A stretch of 31,728 bases of DNA from Prevotellaceae bacterium UBA1746 (GTDB taxonomy: Bacteria; Bacteroidota; Bacteroidia; Bacteroidales; Bacteroidaceae). Where the stretch lies: NCBI GenBank assembly GCA_002314875.1, contig DCHS01000027.1, positions 43,267 to 74,994 of the forward strand, read 5' to 3'. Position 1 is the first letter of the stretch. Each line of letters starts with the position of its first letter. Below, piece after piece: positions 24,500-31,728 of this stretch. Both the position numbers and the translations under genes were made by a program. The notes beneath the pieces were generated by a model that was given only the letters and a program-made list of their open reading frames with translations, was not told where the DNA came from and made no database searches.

Positions 24500-26167
24500 T
24501 TACTTTACACCAGCGAGAAGGAGTTCGAGGTCCTTGCTTGCATATTCAGCAAGGCTGCTGTCCTTAGCGATAGCCTGCTGGAGAGCGGTCTTAGCAGCTG
24601 CAACGTCACCGGTGCGAGCAGAAAGAACAGCGCTGAGGTAAGAAGTCAAAGCATCTGCATTAGCGATATTGCCGAGAGTGTTCTTAGCAGCGGTGTAGTC
24701 CTTAGCGAGGATCTGAGCAAGAGCAGCACTGTTGGTGTTTACACCCTTGAGAGCCTGAGCAGCCTGGGTATAGTTACCACGAGCAATCTGGAGGTTACCG
24801 AGAACTTCGTTGTAGTTGCTTGCGGTAAGAGCCTTACCGAGGAGAGATTCAGCCTGATCGAGGTTACCTTCTGCAATAGATACGAGAGCAGCGTTTGCAT
24901 TAGCTTCGGTCTTGTCACCAGCCTTAGCAAGATACTGCTTTGCTGCAGCGAGGTCACCATCAGCGAATGCCAACTGAGCGAGACCGTTGTATGCACGGTA
25001 GTCAGAGGGGTACTGCTTGGTTGCAGCGGTGAAGATCTTCTTCTGTTCAGCAGCATCGTCGGTAAGAGTAGCAGCATAAAGAAGTTCTTCAACAGAAAGC
25101 TGAGTGGGATCAGAAGCGAAGGTTTCCTGGATTTCTTCATTGGTACGACCGATGAGCTTGTAGTTGATGGTCATACGAGCACGACGGAGTTCGGGAAGGA
25201 TTTCGTCAGCGAGTTCAGTGTAAGCAGCACTGATGTTCTTGATCTGAGTTTCACGTTCTTCGGGATCGTTGTACATGCTCAACACGCGGAGGATAACGTC
25301 CTTATCCTGGATGTTGCTGGCAGCAACGAGTTCCTTGAAACCGTCCCAGTCCTCTGCGGTGTACTTGGTATCGATATTACCAGCGAGATCAAGGTCCTTG
25401 AGCTGGTCGTTAACATACTTAGATGCAGTTTCACCACGCTGGCCAGCGAGCTTTTCGTTGAAGCTGAGGGCACCTTCGGGAGAAGCGTAAGCGCTAACTT
25501 CGATGTTGTCGAGAGCATAACCCTTCTGGTCTGCCTTGATTTCCTTCAAAACCTTAACGAAGTCCTGAATAGAAGTGGTACCGAGTTCGCTGGTACGAAC
25601 CTTAGCCTGGTTGATGAGATACTTGATCTGAGCATCCTGGTGCTGAGCGATAACCTGCTGGTAAGCATCAGCAGCAACACAAGTGTTTGCAGAACCTACA
25701 GTCTTGTAAACGAGCTGGCTGGTAGCGAGAACACCGTCAGCAACCTTAACTGCGGGAACATTGAAGTGCTTCTTGCCAATAGCAGCATCGAAGGTGAGGT
25801 AGAGTTCGCTCTGTTCCATTTCGGGAATATAGTCGAACACGCTCTTCATAGTGTAGTTACCACCCATCTTGTAACTGATGGTCTGGTTGTTACCTACAGC
25901 CTTTTCACCCTGGAAAGTTGCACTCTGACCGGTAGAGGTACCAGCAGCATAGCGAAGTTCAGGAGTAACAGTAACAACAGCCTTCTTCTTCATGTACTTC
26001 ACGGGGAAGCGGCCATCGATGGTTGCAGGAACCTTACCAGCTACAGCCTCGAGGGGGTTGGGAGTACAGGTAAAGTTGTCGGCAGAAAGTTCGCCGAGCT
26101 TGCTACAGCTGGTGAGAGCGAGAACGCTCAAGCCAGCAACGCCAAAAAATACTTTTGTAGTCTTCAT
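24500..26167 (-). CDS. Lipoprotein with OmpA-like and tetratricopeptide-repeat regions
   Basis: 555 residues. The lipobox is LALTSC (Cys at 21). A beta-rich N-terminal part (about 30-170: FPVKYMKKKAVVTVTPELRY, SELYLTFDAAIGKKHFNVPA) is followed by an alpha/beta region (about 200-310). This region has IEVSAYASPEGALSFNEKLA then QRGETASKYV, which is the pattern of OmpA-type peptidoglycan-binding domains. The C-terminal 200 residues are helical repeats with TPR spacing (FTAATKQYPSDYRAYNGLAQLAFADGDLAAAKQYL, continuing to the end). This suggests an envelope protein tethered by lipid that may contact peptidoglycan and assemble partners. It lies 42 nt behind lgt on the same strand. The domain order differs from PorE of the type IX system, so that identity is not claimed. 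Confidence 0.8.
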   Translation of the reverse strand: MKTTKVFFGVAGLSVLALTSCSKLGELSADNFTCTPNPLEAVAGKVPATIDGRFPVKYMKKKAVVTVTPELRYAAGTSTGQSATFQGEKAVGNNQTISYKMGGNYTMKSVFDYIPEMEQSELYLTFDAAIGKKHFNVPAVKVADGVLATSQLVYKTVGSANTCVAADAYQQVIAQHQDAQIKYLINQAKVRTSELGTTSIQDFVKVLKEIKADQKGYALDNIEVSAYASPEGALSFNEKLAGQRGETASKYVNDQLKDLDLAGNIDTKYTAEDWDGFKELVAASNIQDKDVILRVLSMYNDPEERETQIKNISAAYTELADEILPELRRARMTINYKLIGRTNEEIQETFASDPTQLSVEELLYAATLTDDAAEQKKIFTAATKQYPSDYRAYNGLAQLAFADGDLAAAKQYLAKAGDKTEANANAALVSIAEGNLDQAESLLGKALTASNYNEVLGNLQIARGNYTQAAQALKGVNTNSAALAQILAKDYTAAKNTLGNIANADALTSYLSAVLSARTGDVAAAKTALQQAIAKDSSLAEYASKDLELLLAGVK

Positions 26168-26209
26168 ACGATAAAAAAACTAAATATTGAGGATTAATAA
26201 ATTGACAAA

Positions 26210-27049
26210 TTATGCCTGTTTGCTGTCACCAAAGCGCTTGTAGACACCACAAAGGCCCAAAACACCAAGGATAATAAAGGGAATGGACAGCAACTGACCC
26301 TGATTCAGTCCGATAGCGTCTACCATCTGCAATTCCCAAGGTTCCTGAACTTCCTTGAACATCTCAACGAAGAGACGGAACGTAAAGATACTGGTCAGGC
26401 AGAAGCCGAAGAAGAAACCGGAACCCATCTTCTGGGGATACTTCTTATACAGCCAGAGACCGATAAAGAAGAAGATGAAATAGGCAATTGCTTCATACAA
26501 CTGTCCGGGATGACGGGGCATGGTTTCACCGAGGCGTTCAAAGACGAAACCGTAATCGCTATTGGTGTACTTACCCACGATTTCGGAGTTCATCAGATTT
26601 CCAAGACGGATACAGCATGCTGTGGTAGGAGTCGCAATGGCAATGGTATCGATAACACGGATGAAATTCACACCGGTGCGCTTGACATATAGCCACAAGG
26701 CAAGGATAATACCTGCGGTTCCACCGTGGCTGGCCAAACCTGCATAACCGGTGAAATGCCAGTCTCCTGCCTCGTCAAAACGAATAGGAAGGAACATTTC
26801 CACGGGATGTGCCAGGAAGTATTCAGGCTCATAAAGCAGACAATGCCCCAGACGGGCACCTACGAGAATACCGAGGAAGCAATAAATGAACAAAGGATCA
26901 AACTTTTCCTCGGGAATCTGCTGTTGCTTATATAATTTATAAACAATGACATATGCCAAAGCCAGACCGACACACCACAGCAGGGAATACCAACGCAAGG
27001 CGATGGGGCCAATACTGAAGGCGATTAAATCAGGATTCCAAACTATCAT
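26210..27049 (-). CDS. lgt: Prolipoprotein diacylglyceryl transferase
   Basis: 279 residues, seven or so membrane segments. It transfers diacylglycerol from phosphatidylglycerol to the lipobox cysteine of prelipoproteins in the inner membrane, the first step of lipoprotein maturation. Signatures are RWYSLLWCVGLALAY, GARLGHCLLYEPEYF, GYAGLASHGGTAGI (with the conserved His), RLGNLMNSEIVG (the Lgt signature) and RHPGQLYEA. The start MIVWNPDLIAFSIG fits family members. It precedes a lipoprotein gene by 42 nt and follows ychF by about 50 nt, all on the minus strand. The identification is secure. Confidence 0.97.
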   Translation of the reverse strand: MIVWNPDLIAFSIGPIALRWYSLLWCVGLALAYVIVYKLYKQQQIPEEKFDPLFIYCFLGILVGARLGHCLLYEPEYFLAHPVEMFLPIRFDEAGDWHFTGYAGLASHGGTAGIILALWLYVKRTGVNFIRVIDTIAIATPTTACCIRLGNLMNSEIVGKYTNSDYGFVFERLGETMPRHPGQLYEAIAYFIFFFIGLWLYKKYPQKMGSGFFFGFCLTSIFTFRLFVEMFKEVQEPWELQMVDAIGLNQGQLLSIPFIILGVLGLCGVYKRFGDSKQA

Positions 27050-27072
27050 AATAGTTTCTGTTTATAAGGTTA

Positions 27073-27086
27073 GGCACCGAGGTGCC
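27073..27086. other. Short hairpin between ychF and lgt
   Basis: The arms GGCAC (27073-27077) and GTGCC (27082-27086) enclose a 4-nt loop. There is no T-run after it on the minus strand, so it is too weak to be called a terminator. Confidence 0.3.
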
Positions 27087-27099
27087 AGATTGTAAAAGC

Positions 27100-28203
27100 T
27101 TATACATTAAAGAGGAAGTGCATGATGTCGCCATCCTGAACGACATACTCCTTACCTTCAATATGGAGAAGACCGGCATCGCGAACAGCAGCTTCACTGC
27201 CGAGACGAACGAAGTCCTCATACTTGATAACCTGCGCACGGATGAAACCCTTCTCGAAATCGGTATGGATAACACCGGCACACTGGGGAGCCTTCCAACC
27301 CTTGCGATAGGTCCAGGCCTTTACTTCCATCTCACCAGCGGTGAGGAAGGTTTCAAGTTCAAGCATCTTGTAAGCAGCCTTGATCAGACGGTTGCAACCG
27401 CTCTCTTCGAGACCGAGATCCTGAAGGAATTCCTGACGCTCTTCATAGGTCTCAAGTTCAGCAATATCAGCTTCTGTCTGAGCAGCAACAACAAGAATTT
27501 CAGCGTTTTCATCCTTTACGGCTTCGCGAACTGCCTCGACATAAGCATTGCCAGTAGAAGCAGCAGCCTCATCGACGTTGCAAACATAGAGAACAGGCTT
27601 GGAAGTCAGCAGGAAAAGTCCCTTGGCAGCAGCCTGCTCGTCCTTGCTGTCGAATTCTACGGAACGGGCGTTCTTACCTTCAAGGAGTGCCTCACGGTAG
27701 GCGCAGAGCACTTCATACTCAATCTTGGCATTCTTGTCACCACCAACCTGGGCAATCTTCTCTACCTTCTTGATGCGGTTTTCGCAGGTTTCAAGGTCCT
27801 TCAACTGAAGTTCGGTATCGATGATTTCCTTGTCGCGGACAGGATCAACGGTGCCGTCCACATGTACCACATTGTCATCATCGAAGCAACGGAGAACGTG
27901 GATGATGGCATCCGTCTCGCGGATGTTGCCAAGAAACTGGTTTCCAAGACCTTCGCCTTTGGAAGCACCCTTAACAAGACCGGCGATGTCAACGATTTCC
28001 ACGGTCGTGGGGACAAGCTTGGTTGTATTTACTAACGGAGCCAGAACGGCCAGACGTTCATCGGGAACAGTGATTACACCAACGTTAGGTTCGATGGTGC
28101 AGAAAGGGAAATTTGCGCTCTGAGCCTTAGCGTTGCTCAGGCAATTGAAAAGTGTCGATTTACCAACATTGGGCAGACCGACTATACCACATTTTAAACT
28201 CAT
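27100..28203 (-). CDS. ychF: Redox-regulated ATPase/GTPase YchF (Obg family, OLA1 type)
   Basis: 367 residues from the ATG at 28201-28203 (MSLKCGIVGLPNVGKSTLF); the longer frame from 28329 crosses the promoter and is rejected. The P-loop is GLPNVGKST (9-17). Switch II is VDIAGLVKGASKGEGLGNQFL. The base-specificity motif is NVDE (in LYVCNVDEAAA) rather than NKxD, the known YchF change that favours ATP. A coiled-coil insert (LKDLETCENRIKKVEKIA) and a C-terminal TGS domain (about 280-367: ELETFLTAGEMEVKAWTY, GFIRAQVIKYEDFV) follow. The protein binds ribosomes and is linked to translation and stress. It is divergent from dapB with a full promoter. Confidence 0.97.
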   Translation of the reverse strand: MSLKCGIVGLPNVGKSTLFNCLSNAKAQSANFPFCTIEPNVGVITVPDERLAVLAPLVNTTKLVPTTVEIVDIAGLVKGASKGEGLGNQFLGNIRETDAIIHVLRCFDDDNVVHVDGTVDPVRDKEIIDTELQLKDLETCENRIKKVEKIAQVGGDKNAKIEYEVLCAYREALLEGKNARSVEFDSKDEQAAAKGLFLLTSKPVLYVCNVDEAAASTGNAYVEAVREAVKDENAEILVVAAQTEADIAELETYEERQEFLQDLGLEESGCNRLIKAAYKMLELETFLTAGEMEVKAWTYRKGWKAPQCAGVIHTDFEKGFIRAQVIKYEDFVRLGSEAAVRDAGLLHIEGKEYVVQDGDIMHFLFNV

Positions 28204-28227
28204 TTTCTTAAATTGTCTATTTGGGAG

Positions 28228-28259
28228 CAAATTTACGCCAAATTGGCGAAACGGCCAAA
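28228..28259 (-). promoter_or_regulatory. ychF promoter
   Basis: On the minus strand the -33 TTTG (28256-28259), a 20-nt spacer and the -7 TAAATTTG (28228-28235) match the Bacteroidota consensus, 24 nt before the start codon. Confidence 0.8.
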
Positions 28260-28316
28260 TTTCTTTTCGCATAATATGTATATGCGCGTGCAAAACCACT
28301 AAAAAACACAAAAAGA

Positions 28317-28348
28317 TTTGGCAATTCAAGGCTTTTGCTGTAATTTTG
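28317..28348 (+). promoter_or_regulatory. dapB promoter
   Basis: TTTG (28317-28320), a 20-nt spacer and TAATTTTG (28341-28348) match the consensus, 30 nt before the dapB ATG. It probably also drives lepB and the genes behind it. Confidence 0.82.
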
Positions 28349-28378
28349 CAGCCGAAATTCCCTTATTATGCACACATT

Positions 28379-29137
28379 ATGAAAATAGCTCTTATAGGAT
28401 ATGGCAAGATGGGCCACATGATTGAGTCCATCGCGCGCCAGCGTGGACACGAGATTGTTTCCATCATAGACATTGACAATACGAATGATTTTGACTCTGA
28501 CGCCTTCCGCTCTGCAGAAGTTGCTATTGAGTTTACCGCACCGACCGTTGCCGAGGGCAATGTTCGCCGCTGTTTTGAACAGGGGGTAAAGGTGGTCAGC
28601 GGCTCTACAGGCTGGCTGAAAGGCGCAGTGCTCGAAGAAATGCAGGACCTCTGCAAGAACGAAGGCAAGACGCTTCTTTGGAGTTCCAACTTCAGCGTCG
28701 GTGTGGCCATCTTCCGCGCGGTAAACCGTCATCTCGCGCGCATCATGAACGCGTTCCCGCAATACGACGTTACGCTCGAGGAAACGCACCATATTCACAA
28801 GCTTGACGCTCCTTCCGGAACAGCTATCACTCTCGCCGAGCACGCTTGCGAAGAACTTGACCGCAAGACGGGTTGGGTAAAGGGCCAGGTACACGAGGCT
28901 GACGGCAGCATCACAGGTTCACTTGACACTCCCGCTGATTTGCTTCGCATTGACGCAATTCGTCGCGACGAGGTTCCCGGTATTCACACGCTGACCTACG
29001 ATTCTCCCGCTGACCTCATCCAGATCACCCACTCTGCCCACACTCGCGAAGGTTTCGCTTTGGGCGCTGTTCTCGCAGCAGAATTCCTCGCTGACAAGAG
29101 CGGATGGCAGACTATCGATGATCTCTTCCAATTCTAA
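28379..29137 (+). CDS. dapB: 4-hydroxy-tetrahydrodipicolinate reductase
   Basis: 252 residues from the ATG at 28379 (MKIALIGYGKMGHMIES). The N-terminal Rossmann domain has GYGKMG (7-12) and IEFTAPTVAEGNV, SGSTGW. The catalytic/substrate domain has SSNFSVGVAIF and EETHHIHKLDAPSGTA (134-149), containing the conserved His pair and Lys. It ends with FALGAVLAAEFLADKSG. It reduces hydroxytetrahydrodipicolinate with NAD(P)H in the lysine and meso-diaminopimelate pathway. The longer frame from 28133 crosses the promoter and the ychF start. It is the first gene of a plus-strand run followed by lepB, with 59 nt between them. Confidence 0.97.
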   Translation: MKIALIGYGKMGHMIESIARQRGHEIVSIIDIDNTNDFDSDAFRSAEVAIEFTAPTVAEGNVRRCFEQGVKVVSGSTGWLKGAVLEEMQDLCKNEGKTLLWSSNFSVGVAIFRAVNRHLARIMNAFPQYDVTLEETHHIHKLDAPSGTAITLAEHACEELDRKTGWVKGQVHEADGSITGSLDTPADLLRIDAIRRDEVPGIHTLTYDSPADLIQITHSAHTREGFALGAVLAAEFLADKSGWQTIDDLFQF

Positions 29138-29196
29138 ATCACAAATAACAAGATATAGTTCTGCCCTTTGGCGCAGAGCCTACATTAATCAGCTTT

Positions 29197-30732
29197 ATGG
29201 CAAATACTAAAACAAAAGATTTAACTCCTAAGGAGCCTAAAAAGAACTGGATTGCATTCGTAGTCCTGACTGTTCTCTATCTTCTCTTCCTCTATTGGGT
29301 AAAGAGCTGGTGGGGTCTCATCGTCGTTCCCTTCATCTATGACGCATATATTTCCCACAAAATCAAGTGGACATGGTGGCAGGATCTCGAGAATCCGCTT
29401 TTCCGCGGCATTATGTCCTGGGTAGATGCTATCGTCTTCGCCGGTGTTGCCATTTACTTCCTGAACCTCTTCTTCTTCCAGAATTTCGTCATTCCTTCTT
29501 CTTCTTTGGAGAAGAGTCTTCTTACGGGTGACTATCTTTTGGTTTCCAAGGTTCACTATGGTCCCCGCATCCCTTCCACTCCGCTTACCATGCCGCTCAC
29601 ACAGCACAACATGCCGGCATTCCTCGGTGGCGGCAAGAGCTACATCGACTGGCCCCAGTGGGAATATCGTCGTGTAAAGGGTCTCGGCAATGTCGAGGTC
29701 GGAGACATCGTTGTCTTCACCTATCCTTCCGGAGACACAATTGCTGAATATCTCCAAAGTACGGATTTCTATCGTTACTGCTATCAGATGAGCATTGACG
29801 AACTGGGCAATGCACTTCCCGGCGATTCTCTTTCTCCGCTTGAGGAGCGTGAGGCTTATGCCAAGCTCTATCAGGCTGGCTACAACTATGTGGCTTCTCA
29901 GCCCGAGCATTTCGGCGAAATTTCCTGGCGTCCCGTTGACCGTCGCGAAAACTATGTAAAGCGCTGTGTCGGCAAACCCGGCCAGACTTTGCAGATTAAG
30001 GACAATATCGTTTATCTCGATGGCAAGGCTCTTCCCGAGCCCAAGCTTGCCCAGTATGCTTACAATGTTCAGTGGAAAAACTGGTCTCAGCTCCCTATGG
30101 GCTATGCTCCCGAACAGTTGAAGGCTGGTGGTTACACCATGAACGAAATCTCTCAGTGGCTGACGGGTGACGAAAACTTCTTCAAGGATAACGGCATCAC
30201 TGGCGAAGATCTCAGCAACATGGTTAATGAGAATACGGTTTCCATGCCTTTGAACAAGGATACGAAGGCAGTTCTCGAGAAGCATCCTGAATTCTGCACA
30301 GTGCTCGGCCAGGCTCCCGCTTACGGAGGCTTCCTCTATCCTTTGAACAAGAAGACAGGTTGGACAACGGCCAACTATGGTCCCATCTGGATTCCCGCCA
30401 AGGGAAAGAGCATTGAGCTTTCTCTCGAAAACCTTCCTTTCTACGAGCGTTGCATTCAGGTTTATGAGGGCAACGATCTCCAGATTAAGGACGGAAAGAT
30501 CTTTATCAACGGCAAGGAAGAAAAGTCCTACACCTTCAAGATGGACTACTACTGGATGCAGGGTGACAACCGTGACAACTCTGCCGACAGCCGCTTCTGG
30601 GGCTTTGTTCCTGAAGACCACATTGTCGGCAAGCCTCTCTTCGTATGGCTCTCTACCGATGCTGACTACGGCTGGGGCAAGGGCCACATCCGCTGGTCTC
30701 GCTGCTTCAAGTGGGTTGACGACATCAAATAA
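29197..30732 (+). CDS. lepB: Signal peptidase I, long Bacteroidales form
   Basis: 511 residues. Hydrophobic segments lie near 17-35 (NWIAFVVLTVLYLLFLYWV), 37-52 and 73-94. The catalytic Ser is expected at 103 in VIPSSSLEKSLLTGDYLLVSK and the general-base Lys at 255 in NYVKRCVGKPGQTLQI. The Gly-Asp-Asn box is MQGDNRDNSADSRFWGFVP near the C-terminus. Between box C and box D there are about 85 extra residues, and more than 100 between Lys255 and the GDNR box; long inserts are usual for Bacteroidales LepB. It removes signal peptides from exported proteins at the inner membrane. The residue after the catalytic Ser is Leu instead of the more common Met. It is 59 nt behind dapB and 2 nt before the WbqC-like gene. 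Confidence 0.95.
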   Translation: MANTKTKDLTPKEPKKNWIAFVVLTVLYLLFLYWVKSWWGLIVVPFIYDAYISHKIKWTWWQDLENPLFRGIMSWVDAIVFAGVAIYFLNLFFFQNFVIPSSSLEKSLLTGDYLLVSKVHYGPRIPSTPLTMPLTQHNMPAFLGGGKSYIDWPQWEYRRVKGLGNVEVGDIVVFTYPSGDTIAEYLQSTDFYRYCYQMSIDELGNALPGDSLSPLEEREAYAKLYQAGYNYVASQPEHFGEISWRPVDRRENYVKRCVGKPGQTLQIKDNIVYLDGKALPEPKLAQYAYNVQWKNWSQLPMGYAPEQLKAGGYTMNEISQWLTGDENFFKDNGITGEDLSNMVNENTVSMPLNKDTKAVLEKHPEFCTVLGQAPAYGGFLYPLNKKTGWTTANYGPIWIPAKGKSIELSLENLPFYERCIQVYEGNDLQIKDGKIFINGKEEKSYTFKMDYYWMQGDNRDNSADSRFWGFVPEDHIVGKPLFVWLSTDADYGWGKGHIRWSRCFKWVDDIK

Positions 30733-30734
30733 TC

Positions 30735-31412
30735 ATGATTCTTCTCACTTCCACATATCTCGGTCCCGTACACTACTATACAAAACTGTATAGCGGTGAA
30801 CCTATCATCGAAGAGCGCGCGGACCACTATGTGAAGCAGACTTATCGTAACCGCTGCATCATCGCTGGCGACGATGGTCCTCTGGCGCTTACCGTTCCGG
30901 TGGAAGGTATGCCGTGCGGCACTTCAAAGACGCCGATGCATGCCATCCGCATCAGTGACCATGGAAAATGGCGTCACCAGCATTGGCAGGCCATCGTTTC
31001 TGCCTATGAGTCCAGCCCGTTTTTCGAATACTATGCTGACGAGTTCGAGACGATCTTCTCTCGTCCTTACGAATTCCTCGTGGATTTCAATCACGACCTC
31101 CAGCAACTCGTTCTGGACCTTCTTGAACTCCATCCCTCTATCACGGTGAACGACGGGACTTATCTTAATCTCCCCGAAGCGAAGGACTTTCGTGAGACGA
31201 TCCGTCCGAAGATAGCCTTCGATTTCGACCCGGATTTCCGTCCCGTTCCCTATTACCAGGTTTTCCGTTCCCGTCACGGCTTTCTTCCGAATCTCTCCAT
31301 TATTGACCTTCTCTTCAATATGGGTCCCGAAAGCCGCCTAATTTTGAAACAAAGTAGCAGTGTGCTTGAAGCGCCCGCTTCAAGTGTAAACCTCAAAACC
31401 TCAACCTTATGA
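30735..31412 (+). CDS. WbqC-family protein
   Basis: 225 residues beginning MILLTSTYLGPVHYYTKL. Family features include YLGPVHYY, HYVKQTYRNRC, LTVPVEG, RISDHGKWRHQHWQAIVSAYESSPFFEYYADEF and the closing NLSIIDLLFNMGPES. WbqC-like proteins are found with lepB in many Bacteroidetes and in O-antigen clusters elsewhere; their reaction is not settled. The gene starts 2 nt after lepB and its stop overlaps the next ATG (ATGA), so it is translationally coupled on both sides. The last 20 residues, after MGPES, look unconserved. Confidence 0.9.
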   Translation: MILLTSTYLGPVHYYTKLYSGEPIIEERADHYVKQTYRNRCIIAGDDGPLALTVPVEGMPCGTSKTPMHAIRISDHGKWRHQHWQAIVSAYESSPFFEYYADEFETIFSRPYEFLVDFNHDLQQLVLDLLELHPSITVNDGTYLNLPEAKDFRETIRPKIAFDFDPDFRPVPYYQVFRSRHGFLPNLSIIDLLFNMGPESRLILKQSSSVLEAPASSVNLKTSTL

Positions 31413-31728
31413 AAACTCTCAAATCCATCTTTTGCCTCTGCTTAATGGCAATTGTCGCTTTGACCGTTAACGCGCAGACCAACATCGAACGCGGTGTTCT
31501 CTACCACCTCAAGAGTTCTTACGGTACCGTCCTCACCGATGACGGCCGTCTGGCCACTCTCGACGCTACGGCTCCCGCCCAGCACTGGAATGTCAGCGAA
31601 CTCTCCGGTTCCTGGCGCCTCATCAACCCCTTTACCCAGAAGGCTGTTCGCGCTGAAGGCGCTTTGGTAGCAACGGGTGAAATCAACGGTTCTGACGAAA
31701 TGCAGATCTGGAAGATGGAGAGTGTCAA
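31409..31728 (+). CDS. Secreted protein, N-terminal part (cut by window edge)
   Basis: About 106 residues are visible. The ATG at 31409 overlaps the WbqC-like stop codon by 4 nt. A signal peptide (MKTLKSIFCLCLMAIVALTVNAQ) is followed by TNIERGVLYHLKSSYGTVLTD and QHWNVSELSGSWRLINPFTQ, a beta-trefoil-like (ricin-type) pattern of short hydrophobic strands with W and GSWRLINP. This kind of domain often precedes a glycoside hydrolase or other secreted enzyme in Bacteroidales, but the catalytic part lies outside the window. Function is therefore unassigned. Confidence 0.65.
   Translation, partial: MKTLKSIFCLCLMAIVALTVNAQTNIERGVLYHLKSSYGTVLTDDGRLATLDATAPAQHWNVSELSGSWRLINPFTQKAVRAEGALVATGEINGSDEMQIWKMESV

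Noticed and set aside
28204..28378. Upstream starts for ychF and dapB
   Set aside because: They cross full-consensus promoters and precede the conserved family starts MSLKCGIVG and MKIALIGYG.
29221..30687. Minus-strand open frame (488 codons) opposite lepB
   Set aside because: Antisense to lepB motifs; no signal, domain or regulatory site supports it.

Overview
The window looks like chromosome of a Bacteroidota member, most probably Bacteroidales close to Prevotella. Four lines of evidence support this. There is a SusC/SusD outer-membrane pair. Several intergenic regions carry the Bacteroidota promoter form TTTG-N19/20-TAnnTTTG. The housekeeping genes (GlyRS, Lgt, YchF, DapB, long LepB, WbqC) are of the Bacteroidales type. 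Several secreted proteins end in a YNLxGxR...NGKK tail. No tRNA, rRNA, CRISPR array, transposase or phage gene was seen. The species is not claimed.

Left part (1-4.6 kb, all minus strand): the 5' portion of glyS runs off the left edge. Upstream of it lies a probable four-gene operon read right to left: sugar/aminoglycoside-type kinase, THUMP-like SAM methyltransferase, ECF sigma factor, and a small one-TM putative anti-sigma protein that overlaps the sigma gene by 11 nt. The operon ends in a good intrinsic terminator. Its promoter lies over one arm of a palindrome at 4514-4556.

Central part (4.6-16.4 kb, minus strand): a six-gene outer-membrane uptake/secretion locus in the order SusC, SusD, HExxH lipoprotein, DUF4302-like lipoprotein, unknown secreted protein, and an Omp28-like protein with a WCGWC motif. 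The last two share a C-terminal tail. The locus has a clear promoter before susC and no glycoside hydrolase, so a peptide, protein or metal-related substrate is more likely than a polysaccharide. A possible three-way-junction RNA lies between genes four and five, and hairpins lie between genes five and six.

16.5-18.9 kb: divergent tdh and kbl, the two enzymes converting threonine to glycine plus acetyl-CoA. 19-23 kb (plus strand): a secreted protein with jelly-roll-like and OB-like modules, then a secreted GH20 beta-N-acetylhexosaminidase. 23.0-23.4 kb is a 370-nt noncoding stretch. It holds a 21-bp tandem repeat ending in a 15-bp hairpin, followed by a 242-bp imperfect palindrome that touches the stop codon of the next gene.

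23.4-28.2 kb (minus strand): a thioredoxin-fold lipoprotein lacking both active cysteines, a lipoprotein with OmpA-like and TPR regions, lgt and ychF. From 28.3 kb (plus strand): dapB, lepB, wbqC-like and the start of another secreted protein that runs off the right edge. ychF and dapB are divergent, each with a full-consensus promoter.
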